Below are positions 41,359-49,823 of a DNA stretch of 51,737 nucleotides, piece after piece (position 1 is the stretch's first letter; every line of letters begins with the position of its first letter). The stretch spans positions 1 to 51,737 of the forward strand of contig CAYFIY010000005.1 in the NCBI GenBank assembly GCA_964343275.1, in the 5' to 3' direction. The DNA comes from Hadarchaeum sp964343275 (GTDB lineage: Archaea; Hadarchaeota; Hadarchaeia; Hadarchaeales; Hadarchaeaceae). A program made the position numbers and the translations under genes. The notes below the pieces were generated by a model. The model was not told where the DNA came from. It searched no databases and was given only the letters and a program-made list of their open reading frames with translations.

Positions 41359-41769
41359 TCAAACCTCTCTGACAGAAGCACGTGCTCCGCAGGCTTCACA
41401 CCTCGATATGTAAATACGCTCAAGTTTCTCAAGCTTTGTATCAGGCTTTCCACACTCGCGGCAAAGCACGTATTCTTCGACGTATCTGCGGATACGATCT
41501 GCAACTATGGCTGCCGAGAATTTTCCCTGAAAGACAGCCTGTGCTCCCTGAATATCTCCCGCTGCTCCGAGTTCCCTCAGGAGAAATTTCATAAAGTGTT
41601 CTGGTTCACGGTTAAATTCGGCGGTGATAGTCTTGAAGTTTTTCAGGATGGTTCGGCTACCGACCATGGCTACATCTGCCTCCGGTATTTGGAAACGGGC
41701 GCTTTCAAATACTGCCCGAGGAATTTGTTCTAGTGCTAAATTTAGCAGATTTTCGTAGTTCTCTTTCAT
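41359..41769 (-). CDS. eif2b: Translation initiation factor aIF2 subunit beta
   Basis: A 136-residue beta subunit of the ternary-complex factor that brings initiator tRNA. An N-terminal helix, a core alpha/beta domain (SRTILKNFKTITAEFNREPEHFMKFLLRELG) and a C-terminal zinc finger (CRECGKPDTKL ... CEACGAR) are all present. It is the middle gene of an OB-fold protein - aIF2-beta - DUF424 operon with gaps of 4 and 1 bases. Intact. Confidence 0.96.
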   Translation of the reverse strand: MKENYENLLNLALEQIPRAVFESARFQIPEADVAMVGSRTILKNFKTITAEFNREPEHFMKFLLRELGAAGDIQGAQAVFQGKFSAAIVADRIRRYVEEYVLCRECGKPDTKLEKLERIYISRCEACGARASVREV

Positions 41770-41773
41770 ATTA

Positions 41774-42496
41774 TCACCGCGTCAGTTTGAACTTCCCGCT
41801 TGCGGGCTCAAATACATCACCATTTACAAACATCACTCGGAGGGCATCGTCCACTTTGTTCATGTCCAAATTCAGCTCTTTAGATATATCGGTTGCCCCC
41901 GCTCCAGTTCCGGCGTCCAGCTTTCCTATGGCCAGAGCTACCATTTTCTTCACCTCGTCTGGTACATTTGGGAGAGGGGGAGCTTCATCGGTTGCTTCGA
42001 CTTGACCGGTGGCACCAGTTGTTTGTGATGGTGTCATGTCCAACTGATTTGTTTTCAATCGTGGCACCAGACGCGGCCGCACTCCTCTTGCCAAGGCTTT
42101 TCTTTTAGCCATAATGATCTCCAGTTCTCTGACCAGTTCCCAATTAGGGTCTTTCACTAAATTGATTAGTTCGGGGGTGAGGTAGATTTCTCCTTTGAAC
42201 TCTCTCGCCCTCCCGATGACGTCAACCGTTTCACCGATGTTAAAATTGCTGAGCTCCGCTACTCCATCCTGCCACGCCCGAAGGCCCACAGTCTCGCTTC
42301 CGTCGTCTATTCTGAGCACAGCATAGGTGTTATTATCGCGGACGAATTTTTCCACTATCGTTCCCATAACCCTCACTCGCATGACTTGCTCGCCCCAGGG
42401 GGTCTGTAAGGAGCTCGGCTCCGTTCCTTCAGCAGACCTAAAGTATTGACCTAGGACCACATCTTCTATCTTCATCTTATAAGCTGCGGGTCGCAT
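41774..42496 (-). CDS. OB-fold single-strand DNA-binding protein, RPA32/RPA-associated type
   Basis: About 240 residues. An OB-fold occupies residues about 10-130 (VMRVRVMGTIVEKFVRDNNTYAVLRIDDGSETVGLRAW, then GETVDVIGRAREFKGEIYL). A low-complexity linker follows (TNQLDMTPSQTTGATGQVEA). A C-terminal winged helix (about 180-240) ends NGDVFEPASGKFKLTR. The layout equals RPA2/RPA32 or archaeal RPA-associated proteins. ATG 42496 is preferred over the upstream ATG 42559, which would overlap the divergent Cgi121 gene; ATG 42478 is also possible. First gene of the aIF2-beta operon. Confidence 0.85.
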   Translation of the reverse strand: MRPAAYKMKIEDVVLGQYFRSAEGTEPSSLQTPWGEQVMRVRVMGTIVEKFVRDNNTYAVLRIDDGSETVGLRAWQDGVAELSNFNIGETVDVIGRAREFKGEIYLTPELINLVKDPNWELVRELEIIMAKRKALARGVRPRLVPRLKTNQLDMTPSQTTGATGQVEATDEAPPLPNVPDEVKKMVALAIGKLDAGTGAGATDISKELNLDMNKVDDALRVMFVNGDVFEPASGKFKLTR

Positions 42497-42527
42497 GATA
42501 TTCGTGAATAACTCAAGGTGGATATTT

Positions 42528-43097
42528 ATGAGCCTTCCGCGACGGGTCTTGACATTCAAGGTAAATGGTGATTTTGGCTCTCGGGCGGTCGGGATAGCTG
42601 CGGGAACTTTTCATGTTGATGAAGTGGACGGATTCCTAGGTAAACTGGCTGAGATAGATAAGGAGAGCGGCACCGTTACCCAGGCCTTCAACACTTCACG
42701 CATAGCTGGTATTGAACATCTCGTTCATGCGGTAAGGTTGGCCCTCATCGCAAATGGGAATAGGACAGGTTTTGCCAGCTCTCTTACCATCGAGCTGATA
42801 TGTTGGGCGGCGGCAGAGGGGCAGATTGGGCGGGCGTTCGATAAGATAGGGGTGAAAGTTGGTGAAGGAGGATTGGCTATCCTGTCAATCGGAAACTCTG
42901 ACCAGCGGGTTAAATCTACTGTATCGAAAATTTTTCGAGACTTTGCGTTGAGATGGGACAATACCCTATTGGAGCCGAGACGGGGAAAATTATCCGAAAT
43001 TAAAAAAATCTTCTCGATATCTCAGGATGAGATTAAGGTAGCTCCGATTCAGAAGATTGTGCTAGAAAGGGTGGCCCTACTGGCGTTGGCGAAGTAA
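42528..43097 (+). CDS. cgi121: KEOPS complex subunit Cgi121
   Basis: A 189-residue protein resembling Cgi121 of the KEOPS complex, which binds tRNA 3' ends for t6A modification. Matching parts are VTQAFNTSRIAGIEHLVHAVRLAL, SLTIELICWAAAEGQIGRAFDKIGVK and LAILSIGN. The C-terminal 60 residues (FRDFALRWDNTLLEPRRGKL and onward) extend beyond the typical core. ATG 42528 has GGTGG upstream; the 31-bp gap to the divergent RPA-like gene must hold both promoters, or both are leaderless. Confidence 0.82.
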   Translation: MSLPRRVLTFKVNGDFGSRAVGIAAGTFHVDEVDGFLGKLAEIDKESGTVTQAFNTSRIAGIEHLVHAVRLALIANGNRTGFASSLTIELICWAAAEGQIGRAFDKIGVKVGEGGLAILSIGNSDQRVKSTVSKIFRDFALRWDNTLLEPRRGKLSEIKKIFSISQDEIKVAPIQKIVLERVALLALAK

Positions 43098-43106
43098 TAT
43101 CACGGG

Positions 43107-43400
43107 CTATTTTACACTTAACAGTTTTTCAAATTCTTCGTCCTTTGTTACCTTAATGATCCTAGAACAAGCTGGCATTATGGGTTTATCCGATGTGACG
43201 ATTTTGCCGTCATCATCAATTGTGATATAGTTGCCCGCAAGTTTTTCTTTAACACCTATCGTGAGGCATAGGATCTCCTGCATCGTACCTACGTAAACGT
43301 AATAGTAATGCTGATTATTTTGTCTGAGACAAAATAGCCATCCTTGGTTACGTGCGATCGCCAAAAGGTCATCTATGTCTTCGCACCATATAGCTCGCAT
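43107..43400 (-). CDS. Small protein of unknown function
   Basis: A 97-residue protein that I do not recognise. It begins MRAIWCEDIDDLLAIARNQG, is rich in aromatic residues around 20-40 (HYYYVYVG), and may be a small alpha/beta domain with a few Cys. No motif is decisive. It overlaps the 3' end of the PhoU/TrkA_C gene by 28 bp on the same strand, so it is the last gene of the MgtE operon by position. It converges on cgi121 with 9 bp between the stops. Confidence 0.6.
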   Translation of the reverse strand: MRAIWCEDIDDLLAIARNQGWLFCLRQNNQHYYYVYVGTMQEILCLTIGVKEKLAGNYITIDDDGKIVTSDKPIMPACSRIIKVTKDEEFEKLLSVK

Positions 43401-44566
43401 GCTGTAAATCCCCCCTTCTGTAATTTTTCGATGCCATCTGGAGATCCGCGCAGCGTCAGAATATCTCCAGCCCTAAGCTTAACGTCGTGCCCTGGTGTTA
43501 TGATGTGCTGTCTTCCTCTCCTGATGATTAATACATAAACGCCGGTGGTTTCCCACAGGTTAAGGTCATCGAGGGTCATTCCGACCATTTCTGAGTTCTT
43601 TGGTACACGGACCCTGCATATCCTTTCAGCCGTTTCGGCAAGAGCTCTGGCAAAGACTGGGTGCAGCTCAATTTTTCTTAGCACGATGTCGACTATCGCA
43701 TCGGCAGCGTTAGATATTCTTTCCATACTCTTGACGACCTGTAGCACGCTATTGAGTCTTGGTATGTCGCTCTCCAACCTAGACGCGATGGTTAGGGTGT
43801 CGAGCCAAGCTCTGTAGGTGAATTTGTCCAGATCTTCTTCTATTTCCCTCACATCCTCTGCCACATCCGTGGAGCCTAGCATGAGTGATGAATAGGCTAG
43901 GTCAACTGTTACGTCGCTTAAGTCGCGTATCTTGGAAAGCTCCTTTCTCAGTGATTGGAGTTCCTTCCCAGGAGTAAACGGTTCGACGTGTACGCCTGCC
44001 ATCTCTCCAAAAATTCTTATCCCATGCCAGGGACCCTTTACGACAATTTCATCTCTGGGTAGTATTCTGGAATCCTTAGTAGGGGGGGTCGTCCATTCAT
44101 TTTTCCTTTTTATCGCCAACACAAACACGCCCATACTGGATGGCAACTTCAGTTCTGCAAGTTTTTTACCAGCCACCATCGAAGCTCCCGAAACCTTGAT
44201 CTTGATTATTTTCTCATCGGCCACTCTGAGGGCGTCTTTGATGACTGGGTGAATTTTCATTCTCCTGCGGATTAGATCTGCCATCTCTCCGGTGGAGTTA
44301 GAAATAGCCTCGGTCGCCCGGGCCACCTGTAGAATTCCGGTTATCTTCTGGGCTTCTCTCACGTTTCTGGCCGCTGCGGCTGCCATGATCCTTATGGTGT
44401 ACATCAATTCGTCCATTTTCGTCTCGAGTTTGTGGACGAGACCTGCCAACTCTGTACTTTCGTAAAGAAGTGAAGCGTAGGCCAGATCTATCATGAGGTC
44501 TGAGGTGTCTTTCATCTCAGTTAGTAGCTCACGAACGCTTCGGGGTTTGTATTGAATATGATGCAT
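43373..44566 (-). CDS. Double PhoU-TrkA_C regulatory protein
   Basis: About 397 residues made of two similar halves. Each half has a PhoU-like helical bundle (about 5-105 and 205-310; DLMIDLAYASLLYEST and DVTVDLAYSSLMLGST are equivalent) and a TrkA_C/RCK_C domain (about 115-200 and 315-395; each with GxxLxxLxL and DxIxxxG motifs). RCK_C domains bind regulatory ligands such as cyclic dinucleotides or cations. The gene follows two MgtE-type transporter genes, so it probably gates or senses for them. ATG 44566 has GGAGTG six bases upstream; TTG 44581 is less likely. Confidence 0.85.
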   Translation of the reverse strand: MHHIQYKPRSVRELLTEMKDTSDLMIDLAYASLLYESTELAGLVHKLETKMDELMYTIRIMAAAAARNVREAQKITGILQVARATEAISNSTGEMADLIRRRMKIHPVIKDALRVADEKIIKIKVSGASMVAGKKLAELKLPSSMGVFVLAIKRKNEWTTPPTKDSRILPRDEIVVKGPWHGIRIFGEMAGVHVEPFTPGKELQSLRKELSKIRDLSDVTVDLAYSSLMLGSTDVAEDVREIEEDLDKFTYRAWLDTLTIASRLESDIPRLNSVLQVVKSMERISNAADAIVDIVLRKIELHPVFARALAETAERICRVRVPKNSEMVGMTLDDLNLWETTGVYVLIIRRGRQHIITPGHDVKLRAGDILTLRGSPDGIEKLQKGGFTACELYGAKT

Positions 44567-44570
44567 CTTA

Positions 44571-45131
44571 CTACACTCCAACTATTTTTATTGCTATAAT
44601 TAAACATGTTACCCCAACCATATCTCCGGCAGATGTGACGATGGGGATGACGATGTTGTCCGGGTCTACACCCCTAGCGAACGACAGAAAAGCTAAAATG
44701 ACGGTTAGCATCATAGTGACCGCGATGGCCACCATGCTTGCGATAAAAAATCCGATCATGATCATTGCTGAACGGTAAATTCCCATCCCCGCGACTAAAG
44801 CCAATGAGAAGAATATTGCACTGGTGAAAAGGAAAACACCTATACTCATCAATAGGCTTGCAGTGATGTTCATGCTCAGTGAAGTTTGCTCTCTGAATTT
44901 GGACTCTATCGTACCCAAGTTCAATGCCGAAGCCAACCTGGAGCCCAGTATGCTGGAAACGTTATTGTTGATTCCATTAATAGGGGGGACCATCATCAGG
45001 ATCAGTGGCAGGGTCTTGATGCTCTCTATTTGTGAATTCAGGACGAATCCTGCGGTGAGCGATAACGCTGCGGCTAGTACTAGGATGGGATAGCTCTCCA
45101 GCAGTATTTTCCTGAGACTGTAGACCGTCAT
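44571..45131 (-). CDS. MgtE-type divalent cation transporter domain protein, half B
   Basis: About 186 residues, consisting only of an MgtE (SLC41-like) membrane domain with five hydrophobic helices. The ion-pore segment reads MVPPINGINNNVSSILGSRLASAL, the equivalent of PxxxGxxGNxxxxxxSRL. A late SFARGVDPDNIVIPIVTSAGD is the second pore signature. There is no cytosolic CBS/N domain as in bacterial MgtE. It starts at ATG 45131, five bases after half A ends. It probably pairs with half A as a heterodimer, like the two fused halves of SLC41. Confidence 0.88.
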   Translation of the reverse strand: MTVYSLRKILLESYPILVLAAALSLTAGFVLNSQIESIKTLPLILMMVPPINGINNNVSSILGSRLASALNLGTIESKFREQTSLSMNITASLLMSIGVFLFTSAIFFSLALVAGMGIYRSAMIMIGFFIASMVAIAVTMMLTVILAFLSFARGVDPDNIVIPIVTSAGDMVGVTCLIIAIKIVGV

Positions 45132-45136
45132 ATTCG

Positions 45137-45697
45137 TCACACCAGAAGTACTGCCATCATTATGGCCAGTATCGTCAGCAGATCTCCAATGGTGGCCATT
45201 AACGGAGCGGTGACATTGTCTGGGTCCCATCCTCTGGAGAAAGATATTACAGATACTGGGACGGTCATGGCCGCCAAGATTATACCAGAGAAAACTCCCG
45301 CGATTACCGCTATCTTTAATAAGGAGAAAATATCGATTGACTGTATCCCGGTCAATATGCCTACTACTGATGACATAATTCCTATAGTGGTAGCCGCCAG
45401 AAAGCTGAGGATTAGTGATGAGGCTAGGTTCACCTTAAGTTCATCGGACAATGAAAATTTTGCCTCTATCACACCGGAATGCAGGGCGGTGCCCAGCCTT
45501 GACGCCAAGGCACCGTTGATGTTTCCCCTTAAGCCCAGAAGGGGGGGAATCATCACGATGAGCCCTGGTAGTGCCACGGTCAAACTTTCCTTCATGCCTT
45601 CGAACACTTTACCGGCAGCTAGTTCTATTATCGCGCAGATGATTAAAATCGAGAGTCCTTGGACCACTATAATCCTAACTCCGGATACCCTTGCCAT
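45137..45697 (-). CDS. MgtE-type divalent cation transporter domain protein, half A
   Basis: A 186-residue MgtE membrane domain with MIPPLLGLRGNINGALASRLGTAL (pore signature) and SRGWDPDNVTAPLMATIGD (second signature). About five helices. First gene of the three- or four-gene operon half A - half B - PhoU/TrkA_C - small protein. Known MgtE proteins conduct Mg2+, sometimes Co2+. The absence of CBS domains suggests the downstream TrkA_C protein supplies the regulatory part. Confidence 0.9.
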   Translation of the reverse strand: MARVSGVRIIVVQGLSILIICAIIELAAGKVFEGMKESLTVALPGLIVMIPPLLGLRGNINGALASRLGTALHSGVIEAKFSLSDELKVNLASSLILSFLAATTIGIMSSVVGILTGIQSIDIFSLLKIAVIAGVFSGIILAAMTVPVSVISFSRGWDPDNVTAPLMATIGDLLTILAIMMAVLLV

Positions 45698-45881
45698 AAC
45701 CGCACCTCAGAAGGCGTTGTTCCCGTTCCTTTTTACACTTTCTGAAAACGATGAAAATATTTTACCCCGCTGGTCTAATAGACTGGCTTCAATAATAGTC
45801 TGCTCAATTTGAATTATATTTGGGCGAGGAGTATTTCTATTGCTGTCGACTAAATTTGTATAGATGTTTGGTTATGTTTTC

Positions 45882-47096
45882 CTATTTTTCGTCCAATAAC
45901 CTTTTTTCTCCCTCAATTTTTTTGATATTTCCGATATCTTGGTTAACTTCAATTGTTCCCAGATAATTGCCATCTTGTTCCCTGACGGCAAAATATCTTA
46001 TATAAGCGAACCTCCCCCTGTATTTTATCCAAAAATCGGCGTTATCTCTTTTGCCTTCTTTAAATGAACTAACTATTTTTTCCACTACATCGAGACTCTG
46101 TGGCGGATGGCAATTCTGGACCTTCCTCCCGATTACGGATCTTGGCCTTAAAAAAACTTTATCTTTAGTTTCGGAGAAGTATTTTACCACATCATCCTTA
46201 TCTACGAAGGTTATGTCTATCGGTAACGTATTCAGTATGCACATGAGTTCTTTTAGTTTCAACTCTCCAGAGGGCAATGAGATCGCTCCGTCAGTTGTTA
46301 CATTAGGATCTTCGATCATCGTTTTCTTCAATTCCCTAACTAATTCGCTCGTTTCCTTTGGTTCTTCGATAAATACGTAGCCGACTTCATTGCTGTCCTT
46401 TAAGATATCGATCCAATCTTCAGTGTTAAGTTTTTCCAGAGAAGTGGGGAAGAGTATGTTTTCCTCTTTGAAGATCATTCCCTCTACTTCTTCAATCAGG
46501 GGGTTCAGATATTTGTCAATATATTCTTCTTGGTTTGGTTCATCTATCTTGCTGAGGGCGTTTCTAAATATATCTCTTATTTCATTATCTTTTCCCCACA
46601 TGACCTTCGAAGGTCCCATGAAACCATATTTTTCTAAGAACGGGAAGAGAAGTTGTTCTTTTCTAACATAGTGAAGGTCCACTCCTCTCAATCTATCCAA
46701 GTTGTGATTTATCTCGTGTTTTAATTGTTCGCCTTTATACTTTCCACGTTCTTTAATCAACTCTTTCAAATGGTTTGTTATTTTCTCAATTTCCCTGTTT
46801 TCGAGCTTGAACAGATGTATGGGATGTGCCTTGGATTCCTGCTTAGCGGTTACTTTTAACAGGGCAGACTTAAACAGGAGAGCGTGAACGTTGCAGAACT
46901 TTTTAACCTCGTCAGGGGACATCCCCTCGTTTATTAGGGATTGCTCGATGTCGGCGATCTCTAATGAACTGATGGTGCCGATCTCTCTTTCAAAGATGTC
47001 TTTTGCCTCTTCGACGGGTAAACCATGATGGAGTCTTCTTATAATATCCTTGAGTACCTTTTTTCTTCTTTCCTTTTCGTTTATTGGTTGGTCCAT
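45882..47096 (-). CDS. DUF438 / hemerythrin-like / PAS domain protein
   Basis: A 404-residue protein with three regions. An N-terminal DUF438 domain occupies 1-85 (RRLHHGLPVEEAKDIFEREIGTIS). A hemerythrin HHE-type helical bundle occupies 95-245 (HEINHNLDRLRGVDLHYVRKEQLLFPFLEKYG; GMIFKEENILFP), carrying His/Glu residues for iron. A C-terminal PAS domain occupies about 285-395 (ILNTLPIDITFVDKDDVVKYFS ... YLGTIEVNQDI). DUF438-HHE-PAS proteins are frequent in anaerobes and are proposed oxygen, NO or redox sensors; no output domain is present. Monocistronic by spacing. Confidence 0.88.
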   Translation of the reverse strand: MDQPINEKERRKKVLKDIIRRLHHGLPVEEAKDIFEREIGTISSLEIADIEQSLINEGMSPDEVKKFCNVHALLFKSALLKVTAKQESKAHPIHLFKLENREIEKITNHLKELIKERGKYKGEQLKHEINHNLDRLRGVDLHYVRKEQLLFPFLEKYGFMGPSKVMWGKDNEIRDIFRNALSKIDEPNQEEYIDKYLNPLIEEVEGMIFKEENILFPTSLEKLNTEDWIDILKDSNEVGYVFIEEPKETSELVRELKKTMIEDPNVTTDGAISLPSGELKLKELMCILNTLPIDITFVDKDDVVKYFSETKDKVFLRPRSVIGRKVQNCHPPQSLDVVEKIVSSFKEGKRDNADFWIKYRGRFAYIRYFAVREQDGNYLGTIEVNQDIGNIKKIEGEKRLLDEK

Positions 47097-47240
47097 TTAT
47101 AGACCTCATTATAAACCAGTCTCTGATATCTTAAGTTTTTTCCTTAAACGACAAACCTGTTTCACCTAGATTGTCACTACCTATAAATTTTCAGATTAGG
47201 ACTAAGGCGCATAAATTGATTACTTAAGTATTTGTATAAG

Positions 47241-47491
47241 TTAGTCTATTTCTATTGCTCTGATAGTTTCCATCACTAAGAAAACACTTGATTTTATTTT
47301 CATGGTAATTTTCGTAATGGTCTGGGCATCAGGGACTTGATTACATTAACGGAATCATACCTACCGAATAAGTAGCGTGGGCATAGGATCTCAGTACCCA
47401 TCTTCTCTAGGTACTTGTTGATTCCCTTGATCCTCTCAGGATTATTCTTCGGGGTCTACCTGCCATCGTTCGTCAAACGGCTGAGCACCAA
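47241..47491 (-). pseudogene. GYD-domain protein, broken by an amber codon and a 1-base deletion
   Basis: Reading from TTG 47491 on the minus strand gives MVLSRLTNDGR, then TAG (47458..47456), then TPKNNPERIKGINKYLEKMG and ILCPRYLFGRYDSVNVI. This aligns with GYD-domain proteins (PF08734; 'LT..GRKTIK.NPERI..VN.ELEKMG..V...Y.L.G.YD.V.I.E.PD'). The TAG replaces the lysine of GRKT, one base from AAG. After VNVI (about 47339) the frame must shift by one base to continue as VPDAQTITKITMKIKSSVFL, ending MKIKSS...IEID with TAA at 47243..47241. The length of 251 bp is one base short of an 84-codon gene. GYD function is unknown. Confidence 0.75.
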
Positions 47492-47628
47492 ACTAAGGGC
47501 ATTTACCGGCCACTGCCATGATTTTTTTGGATTTTATCCTAAAACATTACATCTCCAAAAATTGACGTTCCAATTTAGGATACAAAAAATATTAAAAACG
47601 CCCTTACTAAATATAATTGGGATGATTT

Positions 47629-48258
47629 GTGTACATTCTGGGGATCGTGTGCAGTCCTAGAAAGGGGGGTAACACGGAAATTTTAATGAGAGAGGCATTG
47701 GTTGGTGCAAATGAGGAGGGGGCGGAGACTGAGCTACTGACTATCGGAGATAAAGATATTAAACCATGTGATGCTTGTTTATCCTGTCAAAAAACCGGCG
47801 AATGCCACATAAAAGACGACATGCAAATGGTTTACGAAAAGATGTTGAATGCAGATGGGATAATATTAGGCACCCCAGTGTACTTGTGGACTATGTCCGC
47901 ACAAGCGAAGATTCTTTTAGATAGGACCTACGCGCTGAGGTATCCAAACCTCAAATTGGCAAATAAGGTTGGTGGTGCCCTAGCTGTTGCAGGAAGGGAT
48001 GGCGCCGTTGGCACTTTAAACATCTTCCAACGTTATTTTGCAAATAGCCACATGTTTACAGTTGATTTTGCGGATGGATTAGCGGGAGAAAAGGGAGCGA
48101 TTATAAAGGACAAACGGGGGATGAAATCGGCTTATGAGATGGGAAGACAAATCACATTACTCATAAAGCAAAAACCAAAGTTTCCGGAAGAGTTTGATCT
48201 TCCGCTTTACAGGTTTTTGAAGAGAAAATACAAAACGTCTGACTATCCTGACGGTTAA
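47629..48258 (+). CDS. Flavodoxin-fold NAD(P)H/iron-sulfur flavoprotein (Isf-like)
   Basis: A 209-residue FMN-dependent oxidoreductase. The FMN phosphate loop is CSPRKGGNTEILM near residues 8-20. A Cys cluster CDACLSCQKTGECHIKDDM at about 47-65 resembles the compact [4Fe-4S] motif of archaeal iron-sulfur flavoprotein Isf, and the flavin loop GTPVYLWTMSAQAK follows. Isf in methanogens reduces O2 and peroxide. Start GTG 47629 with GGATG-like ribosome site upstream. Single gene. Confidence 0.87.
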   Translation: MYILGIVCSPRKGGNTEILMREALVGANEEGAETELLTIGDKDIKPCDACLSCQKTGECHIKDDMQMVYEKMLNADGIILGTPVYLWTMSAQAKILLDRTYALRYPNLKLANKVGGALAVAGRDGAVGTLNIFQRYFANSHMFTVDFADGLAGEKGAIIKDKRGMKSAYEMGRQITLLIKQKPKFPEEFDLPLYRFLKRKYKTSDYPDG

Positions 48259-48289
48259 AGTAGAGTAGAAATTTTCACGTTTCGACATG

Positions 48290-48862
48290 TTAAATCTTCG
48301 CCCATTTAAGTTCTTTATCGAGTGTTTCGATCGCTAAGTCCATGAACTTGATCTTTTTCTTGGCTATTTTTTTACTTGTCTTAAAAATTAAATTTTTAAA
48401 AGCTTTTTTTCGATAGAGTTTCAAGGTCTTCAGAGTATCTTGCAAGTTGATCTTTTCTAACCAAGCTGAAGTTGCGTAGGATAATCTTGTAACCCCAGTT
48501 GCCCCGAGAAAATCTAGGAGGTCAGCATCATGGAGTGCGATGGCTTCGATATCCTTCGGTTTTCCATCAGGAACGTGCTCCAAAATTGCGTGACGTACTT
48601 TTTGTGCTTTGTCCGGTGGAAAAGATGTCTCTTTTAGCAATATCGAGGCTCGGTCAGCTGATTTCTCATGATGTGGATGGTCTGCTTCGATGTCGTGCAA
48701 GAAACATGCGGCGTGTAGCACTTCAGCGTCGTAGTTTAAACATTCAATTTCTAGGATTTTCTTCGCCGATTTGTGAATTCTTTGGAAATGAGAGAAACCT
48801 GAAGCTGGTTTTACTTTCGTCTTTTCTCTTGAAAATTGCTCTATCTTTTTTCCTACCGACAT
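48290..48862 (-). CDS. HD-domain phosphohydrolase family protein
   Basis: A 190-residue HD-domain protein. Metal ligands are H24 or H28 (FSHFQRIHK), HAACFLHDIEADHPHHE (the HD pair), ILEHV, and LHDADLLDFLG. The arrangement H...HD...H...D is the YedJ/HDIG-like hydrolase type acting on nucleotides or similar phosphates. The C-terminus is Lys-rich. Start ATG 48862. It converges on the flavoprotein gene with 31 bp between stops. Confidence 0.85.
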   Translation of the reverse strand: MSVGKKIEQFSREKTKVKPASGFSHFQRIHKSAKKILEIECLNYDAEVLHAACFLHDIEADHPHHEKSADRASILLKETSFPPDKAQKVRHAILEHVPDGKPKDIEAIALHDADLLDFLGATGVTRLSYATSAWLEKINLQDTLKTLKLYRKKAFKNLIFKTSKKIAKKKIKFMDLAIETLDKELKWAKI

Positions 48863-49251
48863 GTTTTACAACAGAGGCTTTGATTCCCTTACTTTTATGT
48901 ACTTTGGATTTCGTGAATGTATCTCATTAGTTGTCCGGAAAATCGGAGATTATTATACTAACCTCTTAAAAAATAGAGAAACAAAAATCACTCTAGAAGG
49001 AGATCTGCTATAAATTAAGGAAGATTAATTTTTTCCTTGGTATAAAATAAATGAAACATGTAAACCAAACAATCCAAATAGCCTGTAAAAAGCCTCCATT
49101 AATCAGTCTGTTCATTCATTGAAACCATATGAATCCAAGAAATCCCAACATCCAATTTTTTCGCATCATGTTACTGTTTTTGTTTAGATTATGGGCGAAG
49201 ACAGAAAAACTATTTAGGTTAAAATGATGGTAGGCAACTTGGTGAGTTTAA
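48863..49251. other. 389-bp AT-rich intergenic region
   Basis: No coding signal found on either strand. It includes a few A/T tracts and a candidate box aaaactatttag near 49206-49217 for the gene on the right. No repeats or strong hairpins recognised. Confidence 0.45.
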
Positions 49252-49470
49252 CGTGAAAAAAGGCGATTATGTGATTTTGTTATTGGTATTGCTCTTTTGT
49301 TCATCGGAATCCTTATCATTTTGGCATTAGTGTCACCAGGGGCGATCGATACACTCGTGGCAAACATCGCAGAGAAGCCGGCCGTTTTGGTCGGGCTATT
49401 CATAGCTGGTCTTGGCATTTGTCTGGTATTCGCGATGATTTTCAAGAGAAAGTTTTGGGAGGAAGATTAG
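49252..49470 (+). pseudogene. Small two-helix membrane protein with a frameshift in an A6 run
   Basis: The frame ending at TAG 49468-49470 encodes DFVIGIALLFIGILIILALV, then a loop VSPGAIDTLVANIAEKPA, then VLVGLFIAGLGICLVFAMIF and KRKFWEED. These are two clear transmembrane helices with a cationic end. No start codon exists in that frame, and a TAA lies just before it. The GTG at 49252 (GGTGAG upstream) joins this frame if the A6 run at 49255-49260 had one more A, giving MKKRRLCDFVIG. The lesion may be a sequencing error or a real mutation. It precedes the YbjQ gene by a few bases, as a partner membrane protein would. Confidence 0.6.
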
Positions 49471-49482
49471 GAGGTGGGTCAA

Positions 49483-49797
49483 GTGATTATTACTACCACC
49501 GAGAGCGTCCCTGGGAAGAGGGCGACTAAAATATTAGGCGTCGTATTTGGCAGCTGCGTGAAGACGAAACACGTCGGGAAAGACATCCGGGCTGGTTTTA
49601 GGACATTAGTGGGCGGAGAGGTCAAATGTTACACGGAGATAATGGAGGAGGCGAAGGAGATCGCGACGCAGAGGATGATTGATCGTGCGAAATCACTAGG
49701 CGCAGACGCAGTCATCTGCACCCGCTATACCACCGCTATGACTATGAGGGGTGCGGCGGAAATCATCGTATTTGGAACTGCAGTGAAACTCGAGTAG
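49483..49797 (+). CDS. YbjQ/UPF0145 family protein (putative heavy-metal-binding domain)
   Basis: A 104-residue protein of the YbjQ family (PF01906), which forms pentamers; function unclear. The product opens VIITTTESVPGKRATKILG, continues GVVFGSCVKTKHVGKDIRAG and VKCYTEIMEEAKEIATQRMI, and ends ADAVICTRYTTAMTMRGAAEI. I choose GTG 49483 because the family starts at IITTT.SVPG and GGAGGTG (49470-49476) is six bases upstream; GTG 49474 lies inside that ribosome site. It follows the small membrane protein frame directly, suggesting an operon. Confidence 0.9.
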   Translation: MIITTTESVPGKRATKILGVVFGSCVKTKHVGKDIRAGFRTLVGGEVKCYTEIMEEAKEIATQRMIDRAKSLGADAVICTRYTTAMTMRGAAEIIVFGTAVKLE

Positions 49798-49823
49798 TTC
49801 TTGACAAATCAACGGTAGAGTGA

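Noticed and set aside
41358..41504. N-terminal extension of DUF424 overlapping aIF2-beta
   Set aside because: It is the shadow of aIF2-beta; GTG 41357 just after the stop fits the family N-terminus and has a ribosome site.
42497..42559. Longer start for the RPA-like gene
   Set aside because: It would overlap the start of divergent Cgi121, and the extra residues do not resemble the family.
47456..47458. In-frame TAG in the GYD gene as a pyrrolysine codon
   Set aside because: The same gene also needs a frameshift correction, the expected residue is an ordinary Lys, and no pyl gene is visible here.
47415..47660. Plus-strand 81-codon frame across 47.4-47.6 kb
   Set aside because: It lies antisense to the GYD pseudogene, has no family resemblance, and runs into the flavoprotein start.
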